64,000 nt of DNA from Octadecabacter antarcticus 307 (GTDB lineage Bacteria; Pseudomonadota; Alphaproteobacteria; Rhodobacterales; Rhodobacteraceae): the NCBI RefSeq assembly GCF_000155675.2, contig NC_020911.1, positions 362,501-426,500 of the forward strand. The letters are read 5' to 3'. The notes beneath the pieces were generated by a model, which had not been told where the DNA came from, made no database searches, and saw only the letters and a program-made list of their open reading frames with translations. Made by a program: the position numbers and the translations under genes. Below, one piece after another: positions 34,713-44,266 of the stretch. Positions within the stretch are counted from its first letter, which is position 1, and the number at the start of each line of letters is the position of its first letter.

Positions 34713-35468
34713 TTGAAGCTAATTCTAATTACTGGCGCATCTAGCGGAGTTGGTGCGGCAACAGCGCGGGAATTTGCGAAAGACGGTTCAAAGGTCATCC
34801 TTGTCGCCCGCTCTGCAGATCAGCTTCAATCTCTTGGAAACGAGATCGGTGAGTTGGCCTTTCCGGAACCCTGCGATGCTTCAGACTACAAAGCGGTCGA
34901 AGCAATGGCCAAGCGTGTGGTGGACAGCCATGGAGTGCCCGACGTGATTGTGCATTGCGCCGGTGCTGGGCAATGGAAGACTGTGCTGGATACGGAACCG
35001 AGCGAAGTAATCACCATGATGCAAGCCCCGTATTACGCAGCATTTTTTGTAACGCGTGCATTTTTACGAGGCATGTTGGATCGAAAGAGTGGGGTCATTA
35101 TCAATGTAAACTCACCAGCGTGTTTGGTGGCTTGGCCGTCGAGTGTTGGATATGCCGCCGCACGTGCGGCCTTACAAGGATTTCACGAGGCGCTTGCACA
35201 GGATTTGGTGGGAACTGGTGTCCGCAGCTGTCATGCAATTTTTGGGAAGATCAATTCGCCATACTTCGACAACAATCCGGGCGTTTTGGACAAAATGCCA
35301 ATACTTGAAAAAACTGTGCCAACGTTGACCCCTCAAGCTTGTGCGATACAATTGGCTAAATTGGCAGAACGCCCAAAACACCGCATTGTTTTTCCGTGGG
35401 TTCTACGTGTTCATATAGAATTTGGACGGCTGTTTCCGGGAACTACAAGGTGGCTTGCGCGACTTTAA
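34713..35468 (+). CDS. Short-chain dehydrogenase/reductase with altered catalytic Lys
   Basis: 251 aa from a TTG start (MKLILITGASSGVGAATAREF). The cofactor motif TGASSGVG and the 'VIVHCAGAG' (NAG-like) motif are present. The active-site motif reads Y-AAA-R in 'SSVGYAAARAALQGFHEAL', so the usual YxxxK lysine is arginine. Low GC relative to neighbours, and it is followed by decayed IS DNA. The protein may be inactive or atypical. The gap upstream (34535-34712) holds no gene. Confidence 0.8.
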   Translation: MKLILITGASSGVGAATAREFAKDGSKVILVARSADQLQSLGNEIGELAFPEPCDASDYKAVEAMAKRVVDSHGVPDVIVHCAGAGQWKTVLDTEPSEVITMMQAPYYAAFFVTRAFLRGMLDRKSGVIINVNSPACLVAWPSSVGYAAARAALQGFHEALAQDLVGTGVRSCHAIFGKINSPYFDNNPGVLDKMPILEKTVPTLTPQACAIQLAKLAERPKHRIVFPWVLRVHIEFGRLFPGTTRWLARL

Positions 35469-35649
35469 AACCTCTAAAATCTACGGCAGCTTTGTCCGGA
35501 GGCTGTGTGGAAGCTCGGTTGATGGTGGTACACCGGAGCGCTTTTGGCGTTCAGCTGCATTACGGGTCGGGATCGTCTTTTCAGCTCCCATGTTGGATTA
35601 TGGAGGCGGGTCAGGGCCATTCTAGGCACATCCCGACGTTTCCGGGCTA

Positions 35650-37230
35650 AATTGAAGCCGACTGCGGCCTTTTACGCCTTCATGGCCGCAATCATCGCTG
35701 GAATGCCCATTATGTTCATGATGCGGGTCATATTGTGGGCCAGCACATGCATCGCCATCTCCGCCGCCACCTTTTTGAGGGTCCGCATCTTGAAGTGCGT
35801 CGCTCCAATCCAAGATTTGATCGTGCCGTAGGGATGCTCGACGGTCATGCTACGGACAGCCAGTTGCGCTGGATCTGCGTCTGACCGGTCTTGGACCCTC
35901 GCCAGTACATCTTCGAGCTCCCAACGGCGGACACGCCGCTCTTTGCCTGTTGTGCATTTGGCTTTGAGGACGCAATCAGCGCATGCTCCTGACCAGGATG
36001 ATTTGATCGCTTTGCCGTCTTGCTGACCGGTAAATCTGTATGTCAGATGTTCCCCTGCAGGACACACATACACGTCCAGATCGCGGTCATATGCAAAGTC
36101 AGCTTTATCAAATTGACCGCGCGCTGCAGCATTTGGGGTCATCGGCTTCGGGACAACGACCGAGATGCCGGCCGCTTCACTGGCAACAATTTCCTCACCC
36201 TTGTAATATCCCTTATCCACTGCCCGGCAGTGCATGTTTACATGCATGAGAGGGGACGATTGCTATGAGCGTCCGTCGTCATGGCATCGCGCGCCGCAAC
36301 AGCCATCATCGACAAAGCGTCGCGATCAAAGCCAAGCATGGTGACGTCGTGCGCAACGATCAGGTGGTTATCAGCCTCGACAGCCGTTTGAACATTGTAG
36401 CCTACAATACGTGGCATGCGCGCCGTTGTTGTCATTGATCTGGCATCTGGGTCGCTGAATGAGACCTGTGTTTCGCCCGTCTTGTCCATCTGCTGTTCAA
36501 TTGATCTGTAGCGCACGGCTTCCTTTTGCTGGTGTTCCTGCTTCCTCAGGGTGCGTTCCATGCGTTCCATGCGTGCTTCCGGCAGCCATTGTGCCAGTTT
36601 GCTCGAACACCTCATCGGCGCGATCCAATTCACCCAAGTATCGCTCAATGGTTTTATCGATCTCACCCAACTTCTGGCGCAGCTTGCCGCGCGTATAATT
36701 CTTGGCCTTGGAATTTACCGCCTTGAACCGACTGCCATCGATGGCGACCACGCCCCCATCAAGCAGATCCATATTGCGGCACAAAGCCACGAACTGCTGA
36801 CACACCTTGCGGATCACAGGACCGTTATCTTTGCGGAAGTCGGCAATCGTCTTGAAGTCCGGCTTCAGCCGGCCCGTCAGCCAAATGAGCTCTAGATTGC
36901 GACCGCACTCTCGTTCCAAACGACGCGATGACTGCACTTGATTGAGATATCCGGAGAGATAAATTCGCAGCATCAGCCCCGGATGGTAGCCGGGCCAACC
37001 AGTGGCGGCAGGCTGTGCGTTGAAGCCAAGCACCGCTAAATCCAGCATGTCGGCAAAAGCATCAATGGCACGGACGGGACTGTTCTCATCAACATAATCG
37101 TCGAGATGTTCGGGCAGCAAGATCGTCTGCTGACGGTCTAAACCTTCGATGAACTGCGTCATGAGCAACCTCCGTATCGAGTACAGAAACTATACCATAA
37201 TTGGGGAAAAGCAGGGGAGTTTTCACTCAG
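35650..37230. mobile_element. IS1182-type element, degenerate
   Basis: Carries one transposase broken into three frames on the minus strand. Its promoter-like region (tatggtatagtttctgtactcg on the minus strand) lies near 37170-37200. I could not find matching terminal repeats, so both ends are approximate. The 180 bp left of it, after the SDR, contain no gene. Confidence 0.6.
35672..37168 (-). pseudogene. IS1182-family transposase, frameshifted twice
   Basis: Frame A (37168-36497): 'RQQTILLPEHLDDYVDENSPVRAIDAFADMLDL', 'GWPGYHPGLMLRIYLSGYLNQVQSSRRLEREC' and 'VAIDGSRFKAVNSKAKNYT'. Frame B (36666-36238): 'SDPDARSMTTTARMPRIVGYNVQTAVEADNHLIVAHDV'. Frame C (36247-35672): 'AVDKGYYKGEEI' and 'VEHPYGTIKSWIGATHFKMRTLKKVAAEMAMHVLAHNM'. 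The order is that of an IS1182 transposase. The first break lies by a repeated tgcgttcca unit (36552-36569), the second near 36245. Non-functional. Confidence 0.85.
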
Positions 37231-37393
37231 CCTCTCCGGCGGACAAACCTGGCCGATGCGCCCGCAGCATTTTCGATCTCAATCAGCGCTAAGGAAAGTT
37301 CAAGGTGCTGACCCAATTATGCAGCGTTGTAATATATTACCCAGAAGCGGTCGTTGGGCCCATCTAAAGGTGGGCCTTACAGGGATTTGACCC

Positions 37394-38295
37394 CTAGTCT
37401 TCTCGAAAAAGCGCACTGTATCGCGGCGCAAAGAATGCCGTAAACGCTTTGACCTCGGGCCTGCGGTAAGCGGAGGGGTTCAACAATAGCCATACGGTCG
37501 ATCCCAAATCTTCGGGTAACTCAAAACACTGGACGAGCGTGTCGTCAGTCCGCATGAACCGCGTCGGTAGAATGCCTATACCTGAACCCATTTGTACGGC
37601 GATCTCCATGGCCTTAAAATCTTGGCAAGTCATGGCAATCTGAACGGAATCGTTGCGTTGAAGTAGCCATTTACTGATCAGGCTATCGGCAAGCTGCCGC
37701 CAAAAACCAGGTACCTGTGTCCATCCAAATCTGTTTCCGAATTTGGCAGATCGGATTTAGCCGCGTAAGATTTTGACGCAAATAATGAAAGACCTGCCAT
37801 AGTCAACTTCCGACAAATAAACGATGGATCGTCTATTTTCATGTTTGTTCATCTAATCGCGACATCAACGTCTCCACCAGATATGTCGATGGTATCATCA
37901 CTGGGGATCAACTCAAAGTTTACATTTCCATAGCTCTCGACAAAACCTTCGAGGATTGCTGAAAGCCGTGGATTAAATGCGTCTACCACCGCTGTAATCC
38001 GAATGGTGCGGCATTTGGCAGACGCTAACCGGCCGGCCTTCATGTCCAATACTTTGGCCGCCTGCTCAATTGCTTCGGCACTCCAGACCAGTGCCTGCGC
38101 ATCGGGTGTCGGTCGAAATCCTTGGGTGTTCCGCTCAAACAACGTCACTCCAAGCGTGTGCTCTAACGCTTCGATCCGTCGTGCGACTGTCGGCTGTGCC
38201 ATTCCCAGTTCTTTTGAGGCCGCCAAGGTAGAACCAGCGCGCAATACCGCAAGGAAAACGCGCACGTCTGACCAGTTCTGAAAAACGCTGTTCAT
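37394..38295 (-). pseudogene. LysR-family regulator pseudogene
   Basis: The 5' part encodes an intact HTH ('MNSVFQNWSDVRVFLAVLRAGSTLAASKELGMAQPTVARRIEALEHTLGVTLFERNTQGF') and half of the effector domain up to 'GDVDVAIR'. There a TGA stands where related proteins have Trp (VAIRW). Reading continues to 'DGHRYLVFGG' and then needs a frameshift to reach 'LADSLISKWLLQRNDSVQIAMTCQDFKAMEIAVQMGSGIGILP' and the stop at 37394. So there is one nonsense and one frameshift mutation. Confidence 0.85.
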
Positions 38296-38380
38296 TTTTG
38301 TAGAGCAGCACAACGTTAAGGTGGATACCGGCACAATTCACCAGTCTTTAGGCTAAATTTAACGCCAATTAGAGGATCGC

Positions 38381-38647
38381 ATGATGACACTTACATTCCC
38401 AACGTCCAATCTTTCCAATCTGAAGTGGAGCTTTGGCGCGGCTAGAACTAAATCTGCAACTGAAGTGATTTCAGAGAGAGATGACGCCCTAGCAGAACGC
38501 GCTTTTCTGCGCGAATTGATGGCCCACAATCCTGAGGCCATTCAAAGCGATCTCGGTCTCATGGCGATGATGACCCAGTACCCCCCGGTAATTTTGAGCG
38601 TCCGAAATGGCAGCGGCTTCCTCACCAATGGTCTATTCACCAACTGA
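38381..38647 (+). CDS. Small hypothetical protein, possibly truncated
   Basis: 88 aa. 'ALAERAFLRELMAHNPEAIQSDLGLMAMMTQYP' resembles small Roseobacter proteins that end shortly after such a motif. The last 20 residues look out of frame, so the 3' end may be damaged. 'agaggatcgc' precedes the ATG. It is divergent from the LysR pseudogene. Function unknown. Confidence 0.5.
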   Translation: MMTLTFPTSNLSNLKWSFGAARTKSATEVISERDDALAERAFLRELMAHNPEAIQSDLGLMAMMTQYPPVILSVRNGSGFLTNGLFTN

Positions 38648-39272
38648 CGTGCTCGACTTCTGGTTTCCCGATACGGGTCATTAAAACGCGCCCGAAACAT
38701 TACGGTTTTTTGTACAGAACGGATGCTGGGCGGGATGGGTGCGGCGATCATTTCCAAATTCGCTGACATCACCCATGCCGCAGCATTCGGCCAACTAGCA
38801 ACTGCATCTCTCAACGAGCGGGTGCAGCCCACATTTGTCGTGATTTGCAAAGCGCGTTTACAATTGTCACAAGTTTTGAGCCACGGCGGTGACGATGACT
38901 TTGTGCGGCTTTCCGGTGTCTCGCAAACGGTCAGCGAAGACTCTGAGGACAGGATTGTAATCTTGCTACGAGAGCCGCTTAGAACATCACGTGCCGCAGC
39001 AGCCGTCGTTAAAAGATACAGTTGCTAGCTGTCAATGTGGCCCCCAGAAAACCTCTACCGGGCAAGGCGTAGCCTTCGAACGAAAGGCGGCATAAATGAG
39101 TTGAGAGATCGGGACCTAAGCGGAACAAGACTGGGGCGAAGGTTGGTCTAATATCTAACAACGACGACAGCGCATGACGCTGTCTGCGAAGTGAGTTTTT
39201 TTGCCAAGATGAAGAGGGAGGGTTGCGGTTTTTGGGTAAGCGGGGTTTTTGGTGGCAACCGGAGGTACAAAT
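38648..39272. other. 625-bp stretch without a convincing gene
   Basis: A 101-codon open frame (38723-39028) has a protein-like opening (MLGGMGAAIISKFADITHAAAFGQLATASLNERV) but no ribosome binding site and a weak second half. It may be a gene remnant. A small hairpin, gacagcg-catga-cgctgtc, lies at 39166-39184, upstream of serB. Confidence 0.4.
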
Positions 39273-40139
39273 ATGTTCGTCATAACACTTATCGCGAAGC
39301 CCGCTGGTTTGCAGCCTGCGTTGGTGGAAAACCTGCGCAATGCGTGGGGGGGGCAATCTGCGCAGTGGCTCGCCGCGGATGAGGCGGCTGAGTTTGCGGT
39401 TGATAGCAAACCTGCGAACCTGTGGGATGTGTGGGTGGACGCGCAAGAGATGGGTGTCGATTTGGTGTGTCAGCCGCTGAATGGCCGCCGCAAGTCGATG
39501 TTGCTCGCCGATATGGACAGCACGATGATTCAGCAGGAATGCATTGACGAGCTTGCTGATGAAGCAGGCGTTGGTGCGCACGTGGCCGACATCACCGCCC
39601 GCGCCATGAACGGAGAGCTGGATTTTGAGGCGGCTTTGATTGAACGGGTCGGACTGCTGCGCGGTTTAGACGAAGCGGTTATCGGCAAGGTGCTGGCGCA
39701 GCGCATCACCTATATGCCCGGCGGTGCCACGCTGCTTGCAACGATGAAGGCAAACGGTGCTCACGCGGCTTTGGTGTCAGGCGGATTTACGGCATTTACC
39801 GCGCAGGTGTCTGCGCACCTCGGATTTGGCGAAGACCGCGCCAATACGCTGCTGATTAAAGACGGCAAACTGACCGGCGATGTTGGCCACCCGATCCTTG
39901 GCAAAGCCGCCAAGGTTCAAGCGCTCGAAGAAATTACCGCGCGCATCGGTATCGGCCAAGCGGATGTTATCGCAGTCGGTGACGGGGCCAATGACCTTGG
40001 GATGCTAGAGGCCGCAGGCACAGGTGTCGCACTTCATGCCAAACCATCTGTTGCGGCTCAGTGCGACGTGCGAATCAATCACGGCGATTTAACGGCGCTT
40101 CTTTATATCCAAGGCTACGCGAAAACCGAATTCGTCTAG
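39273..40139 (+). CDS. serB: Phosphoserine phosphatase
   Basis: 288 aa. An N-terminal regulatory segment is followed by a HAD domain. The nucleophile motif is 'LLADMDSTMIQQECIDELAD' (D80, D82), motif II is 'ALVSGGFTAFT', the lysine is in 'LGKAAKVQAL', and motif III/IV is 'VIAVGDGANDLGMLEAAGTGVAL'. It completes serine synthesis. GGAGG lies before the ATG at 39273. The stop overlaps the convergent asparaginase stop in CTAG (40136-40139). serC/serA, often adjacent in relatives, are not here. Confidence 0.96.
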   Translation: MFVITLIAKPAGLQPALVENLRNAWGGQSAQWLAADEAAEFAVDSKPANLWDVWVDAQEMGVDLVCQPLNGRRKSMLLADMDSTMIQQECIDELADEAGVGAHVADITARAMNGELDFEAALIERVGLLRGLDEAVIGKVLAQRITYMPGGATLLATMKANGAHAALVSGGFTAFTAQVSAHLGFGEDRANTLLIKDGKLTGDVGHPILGKAAKVQALEEITARIGIGQADVIAVGDGANDLGMLEAAGTGVALHAKPSVAAQCDVRINHGDLTALLYIQGYAKTEFV

Positions 40140-41128
40140 GCAATCGCGGCGCTGGGTCGGATATCCCCTGTGATCAGCCCTGCGAAATTCACCACGTCGG
40201 GGTTGCGGTAGGAATTCACAACGGGATCATCTTTGTCCAAAACGCCCAAGCGGCACAGGATCGACGCGATTGCGCAGTCCCGTGCGCGCTGCGACCCGTC
40301 GACTATTTTCAGTGCCACGCCCAGACGCTTTTCGGGCAGAATTGCGACGAAATAACCTTCGGCGCCCGTTTTGAATGCTCCTTGTCCATTCGCGGCGCGC
40401 ATCAACTGCGTACATGCACGGTCGTCGTTCGCCACCAATTCTGGATGCGCCATCATCGCATCGCGCAGCCGCACCATCGCGGCGCCGCGCGTCGTGGCGT
40501 CGTCCGCGCAGGCATACTTTGCCATCGCCCGGCCCATCCCAAGCAGGCTTGTGGCGAAATTTGGCGCCGAACAGCCGTCGATACCCCATGCTGGGCTATC
40601 CTCTCCGGTGACTTCTTCTATGGTGCGTTTGATCAGAACCTGAAGCGGGTGATCGACCTCTATATAGTCAGGCCCCCAGCCGTTCGCCTTTGTCATTGTC
40701 AGAAAGCCACAATGCTTACCTGAACATTCGTTGTGATACCGGCAGGGCGTCGCGTCCGATTTGATCATCGCGTTGCGCGCGGTTGTGTCCATCGGCCAGT
40801 TGGGGCCACATCTGAACGCATCATCACCCAGTTCTAGATAGCGCAGCCACGCCTGAACCTTATCTGTATGGATCGCTGCCGCAGAATGGGACGCGCAAGA
40901 TAGCGCCAACAGCTGCGGGCTTAGCCCGAATCGATCCGCCACACCACTTTCCACCATCGGCAAGGCTTGCAACATTTTTGCCGAACTGCGCGGGTAGATC
41001 ACGGCATGCGGATCACCCCACGCCTGCACAATCTCACCTGCCTCATCTACTACAATTGCGTGTCCACAATGGACGCTTTCCAGCATCCCACCGCGCCAAA
41101 GCTCAACAAAATCGACTGGATCAGACAT
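40136..41128 (-). CDS. Asparaginase (AnsA/Rhizobium type II family)
   Basis: 330 aa. 'VELWRGGMLESVHCGHAIVVD', 'YPRSSAKMLQALPMVESG', 'RYHNECSGKHCGFLTMTKANGW' and 'WGIDGCSAPNFATSLLGMGRAMAKYA' are signatures of the R. etli-like L-asparaginase family, unrelated to the E. coli enzymes. It hydrolyses asparagine to aspartate and ammonia. The start at MSDPVD (41128) is preferred over 41140. Convergent overlap with serB. Confidence 0.92.
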   Translation of the reverse strand: MSDPVDFVELWRGGMLESVHCGHAIVVDEAGEIVQAWGDPHAVIYPRSSAKMLQALPMVESGVADRFGLSPQLLALSCASHSAAAIHTDKVQAWLRYLELGDDAFRCGPNWPMDTTARNAMIKSDATPCRYHNECSGKHCGFLTMTKANGWGPDYIEVDHPLQVLIKRTIEEVTGEDSPAWGIDGCSAPNFATSLLGMGRAMAKYACADDATTRGAAMVRLRDAMMAHPELVANDDRACTQLMRAANGQGAFKTGAEGYFVAILPEKRLGVALKIVDGSQRARDCAIASILCRLGVLDKDDPVVNSYRNPDVVNFAGLITGDIRPSAAIA

Positions 41129-41325
41129 GGTTTTCCCCAAATTTATGACGTTTGCACGGCGTCATGCGTAAAAATATGTGACCAAAGGCTTTCCCATTTG
41201 GGCAAAATCTTGCTATTGACGTAAGTATCGAGTTGAAACCGCTCTATCTAGCCGAAAAGGTATCCACCAGAGGTGCTGCGCTATAAAGAGCAACCAGAGG
41301 CACGCACAGCTTGGAGGCTGTAATT

Positions 41326-41868
41326 ATGATTTCAAAGATTTCGCACGCGCTTGGCGCGATCGCCCTTGTGACCGCCACAGCAACATTAGCCACGTCTGCA
41401 ATTGCGCAGGAGGAAAGTTCAAACCGCGTCGCAGCCAACACCGACTGGTCCGTCTTCGTCGAAGGCAACCCGACTGAATGTTGGGCGGTCTCCGCGCCCA
41501 AGGAAACCGTGAACTCCCGCGATGGGCAGGTTGTATCTGTGCGCCGCGGTGAGGTCTTGTTGTTTGTATTCTATCGTCCGGGTGCTGGCGTGAACGGCCA
41601 AGTGACGTTCACGGGCGGCTATCCGTTCGCGAGTGGATCGACAGCCGAGCTTGATATTGGTGGCACCACGTATGATTTGTTCACCGAAGGCGAATGGGCT
41701 TGGCCCGCAACATCCGAAGATGACGCACGCATTGTCGCGGCGATGAAACGCGGATCGTCGGCAGCCGTTACGGCACGTTCGGGCCGTGGCACAGTCACCC
41801 TCGACACGTTCTCACTGCTGGGCTTTACCGCTGGCGTCGAAGAAGCTGCGAACCGCTGTTCCAGCTAA
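41326..41868 (+). CDS. Invasion-associated locus B (IalB) family protein
   Basis: 180 aa. Signal peptide MISKISHALGAIALVTATATLATSAIAQ. The periplasmic domain has 'WSVFVEGNPTECWAVSAPKETVNSRDGQVVSVRRGEVLLFVFYRP' and a C-terminal 'AANRCSS' cysteine, the IalB family pattern. The molecular role is unknown despite the name. 'cttggaggct' precedes the start. Confidence 0.88.
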   Translation: MISKISHALGAIALVTATATLATSAIAQEESSNRVAANTDWSVFVEGNPTECWAVSAPKETVNSRDGQVVSVRRGEVLLFVFYRPGAGVNGQVTFTGGYPFASGSTAELDIGGTTYDLFTEGEWAWPATSEDDARIVAAMKRGSSAAVTARSGRGTVTLDTFSLLGFTAGVEEAANRCSS

Positions 41869-41890
41869 AACGTGTCGTCAATAGAATTAG

Positions 41891-41923
41891 AAGGGCTGGT
41901 TTTCTTTGGATGCCGGCCCTTTG
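41891..41923 (+). terminator. Terminator after IalB gene
   Basis: aagggctgg and ccggcccttt form a 9-bp stem with one wobble around a T-rich loop. Placed 22 bases after the stop and ahead of the rlmN promoter. Confidence 0.7.
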
Positions 41924-41988
41924 TGTTATGAAGAGCTATCTTATATACGCCCCAATATAGTTCACGCATCGTATCGGAGCCGATTCTC

Positions 41989-43173
41989 ATGCAGCCGCAA
42001 GCGCCCATCACCCAAGACGTCATGACGATCAAACGCGTGCTGCCGACTGGCGGCCCTTTGAACATTGTCGGCCTGACGCGCGATCAGTTGCGCGATGCGC
42101 TGATTGGCGTTGGGGTGACAGAAAAACAGGCCAAGATGCGGGTCAACCAAGTCTGGCAATGGCTGTACCATTGGGGCGTGCGCGATTTCGAAGTGATGAC
42201 GAACTTGTCCAAAGATTTTCGTACGACACTGGCGGAACATTTCAAGATCGAACTACCCGAAGTTGTCACCAAAGACGTGTCCACGGATGGCACCCGCAAA
42301 TACCTTGTGCGCATCGCGGGCGGCCATGAGGTCGAGGTGGTTTATATCCCCGAAAAAGATCGCGGCACGCTGTGTATTTCAAGCCAGGTCGGCTGCACGC
42401 TGACCTGTTCGTTCTGTCACACGGGCACGCAAAAACTGGTCCGTAACCTGACGGCGGGTGAAATTATCGGCCAAGTTATGCTGGCGCGCGATGATCTGAA
42501 CGAATGGCCTGAACCCGGTCAGGGCACGGGCGAAAACGGCCCGCGTCTTTTGTCCAACATCGTGCTGATGGGCATGGGTGAGCCGCTGTATAATTTTGAA
42601 AATGTCCGTGATGCGATGAAGATCGCGATGGACGGTGAGGGCATCGCGCTGTCGCGCCGCCGCATCACGCTGTCGACGTCCGGTGTTGTGCCAGAAATTC
42701 ACCGGACTGCGGATGAAATCGGCTGCATGCTTGCCATTTCGTTCCATGGAACCACGGACGAAATTCGCGACAAGCTGGTGCCGATCAACAAAAAGTGGAA
42801 CCTTGAAAAGCTGCTAGAAGCGTTGGCCGCTTATCCAAAAGTCTCCAACTCCGAACGCATCACGTTCGAATACGTGATGCTGAAAGACGTCAATGATTCA
42901 GACGAAGACGCGCGTCGCCTCGTGAAACTGATCGAAGGCATCCCCGCCAAGATCAACCTGATCCCGTTCAACGAATGGCCCGGTGCGCCCTACAAACGCT
43001 CTGACGCGGATCGCATCAAAGCATTTGCGGATATCATCTACAACGCAGGCTACGCATCGCCGATCCGCAGACCGCGCGGCGAAGACATCATGGCCGCCTG
43101 TGGGCAGTTGAAGTCGGCGACTGAACGGTCCCGCAAATCGCGCAAACAGATCGATGCTGAGGCGGGGCTTTAA
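41989..43173 (+). CDS. rlmN: Dual-specificity rRNA/tRNA (adenine-C2) methyltransferase RlmN
   Basis: 394 aa radical SAM enzyme. The cluster motif is '[11 protein letters not shown]' with C136, C140 and C143. '[17 protein letters not shown]', '[45 protein letters not shown]' and '[13 protein letters not shown]' carry the second catalytic cysteine of the family. It methylates A2503 of 23S rRNA and A37 of some tRNAs. Alphaproteobacterial length is normal. Confidence 0.97.
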   Translation: MQPQAPITQDVMTIKRVLPTGGPLNIVGLTRDQLRDALIGVGVTEKQAKMRVNQVWQWLYHWGVRDFEVMTNLSKDFRTTLAEHFKIELPEVVTKDVSTDGTRKYLVRIAGGHEVEVVYIPEKDRGTLCISSQVGCTLTCSFCHTGTQKLVRNLTAGEIIGQVMLARDDLNEWPEPGQGTGENGPRLLSNIVLMGMGEPLYNFENVRDAMKIAMDGEGIALSRRRITLSTSGVVPEIHRTADEIGCMLAISFHGTTDEIRDKLVPINKKWNLEKLLEALAAYPKVSNSERITFEYVMLKDVNDSDEDARRLVKLIEGIPAKINLIPFNEWPGAPYKRSDADRIKAFADIIYNAGYASPIRRPRGEDIMAACGQLKSATERSRKSRKQIDAEAGL

Positions 43174-43212
43174 GGTTAATTATCGAACTTTGGCGATACT
43201 TGGCTCTCACGC

Positions 43213-43356
43213 GTGACGCTGGCGTCGGTCAAGCTGTGCAATCTGGGACGCAGCTATTCAAAATTTATGAAACGCTTCAGCGGTCCGTTCCCGAATAATG
43301 CACATCGCTGGCTGTGCGACAGCGTGCTGTCTGACCCCATCGCGCAAAACGCCTAA
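43213..43356 (+). CDS. Short ORF, possible gene remnant (47 aa)
   Basis: GTG-started frame ending 'KFMKRFSGPFPNNAHRWLCDSVLSDPIAQNA'. Composition is protein-like, and its TAA overlaps the convergent LOG-gene TAG in CTAA (43353-43356), a geometry shared by four other gene pairs in this window. No ribosome binding site or family is recognised. It may be the 3' tail of a lost gene. Confidence 0.3.
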   Translation: MTLASVKLCNLGRSYSKFMKRFSGPFPNNAHRWLCDSVLSDPIAQNA

Positions 43357-44192
43357 CGCCCCGGAATGACCCCGCGCTTTTCGCCCGCACCTTCCCAGCT
43401 CTCCAGCGCGTCCACAGCCTCTTCAGCGGTTTCCACAAACTTGAACAATGCAAGATCGTCCTGCGAAATCGTGCCCGACTCAGACAGAGCATCCCAATTG
43501 ATGATGCTTTCCCAAAACGCGCGACCGAACAGCAAAAACGGCACGCGCTCCATCCGACCTGTCTGGATCAGCGTCAGCGCCTCGAATGTTTCGTCCAGCG
43601 TGCCAAAGCCACCTGGAAACACGGTGATCGCCTTGGCGCGCATCAAGAAATGCATTTTGCGAATCGCAAAGTAATGGAAATTGAAACTCAGTTCGGGTGT
43701 GACGTATTCGTTCGGGGCCTGTTCGTGCGGCAGCACGATGTTCAACCCGATGGATCGCCCCCCTGCGTCCAAAGCACCGCGGTTGCCTGCCTCCATCACA
43801 CCGGGTCCGCCGCCCGTGACAATCACGTTTTCACCGGCGCCGCCCATTTGCGTCACCAACTTCGCAAACTTACGTGCCTCGTCATAGTATTTCGACAGGT
43901 CCGCCAGCGTCTTGGTTCGCGCGGTGTCCTTCTTGGCTGGCTCCGGTATCCGCGCGCCGCCGAACATCACGACGGTGGACACGATCCCTTGTTCGTCCAG
44001 CATCAATTCCGGTTTTAACAATTCCAACTGCAACCGCACGGGCCGCAATTCGTCACGGCACAGGAATTCGGGGTCCGCAAACGCCAGCGCATAGGCAGGT
44101 GATCGGGTTTGCGGCGTGTCTGGCACATGGCGCGCCTCTTCGCTGTCTTGCTGACTGTCGCGGAACGGGTGGCGACGGTTATCGACTTTCAT
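43353..44192 (-). CDS. LOG family (TIGR00730-like) nucleotide-processing protein
   Basis: 279 aa. 'VVMFGGARIP', 'ENVIVTGGGPGVMEAGNRGALDAGGRSIGLNI' and 'VFPGGFGTLDETFEALTLIQTGR' give the PGGxGTxxE motif of LOG phosphoribohydrolases, which cleave nucleoside 5'-monophosphates such as cytokinin precursors. Often mis-annotated as lysine decarboxylase. An N-terminal extension of about 60 residues is usual in this subgroup. AAGGAG precedes the ATG at 44192; upstream in-frame codons are ignored. Confidence 0.9.
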   Translation of the reverse strand: MKVDNRRHPFRDSQQDSEEARHVPDTPQTRSPAYALAFADPEFLCRDELRPVRLQLELLKPELMLDEQGIVSTVVMFGGARIPEPAKKDTARTKTLADLSKYYDEARKFAKLVTQMGGAGENVIVTGGGPGVMEAGNRGALDAGGRSIGLNIVLPHEQAPNEYVTPELSFNFHYFAIRKMHFLMRAKAITVFPGGFGTLDETFEALTLIQTGRMERVPFLLFGRAFWESIINWDALSESGTISQDDLALFKFVETAEEAVDALESWEGAGEKRGVIPGR

Positions 44193-44266
44193 TGATATGC
44201 TCCTTGTTGGGCTTGGCATTTTAGTGGCAGGTTGGGCGGACATTGTCCAATGACCGAAGGCCCGCC

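Noticed and set aside
39020..39272. serC-type leader RNA upstream of serB
   Set aside because: Only a short 7-bp hairpin is visible and serC is absent; I could not recognise the serC RNA motif.
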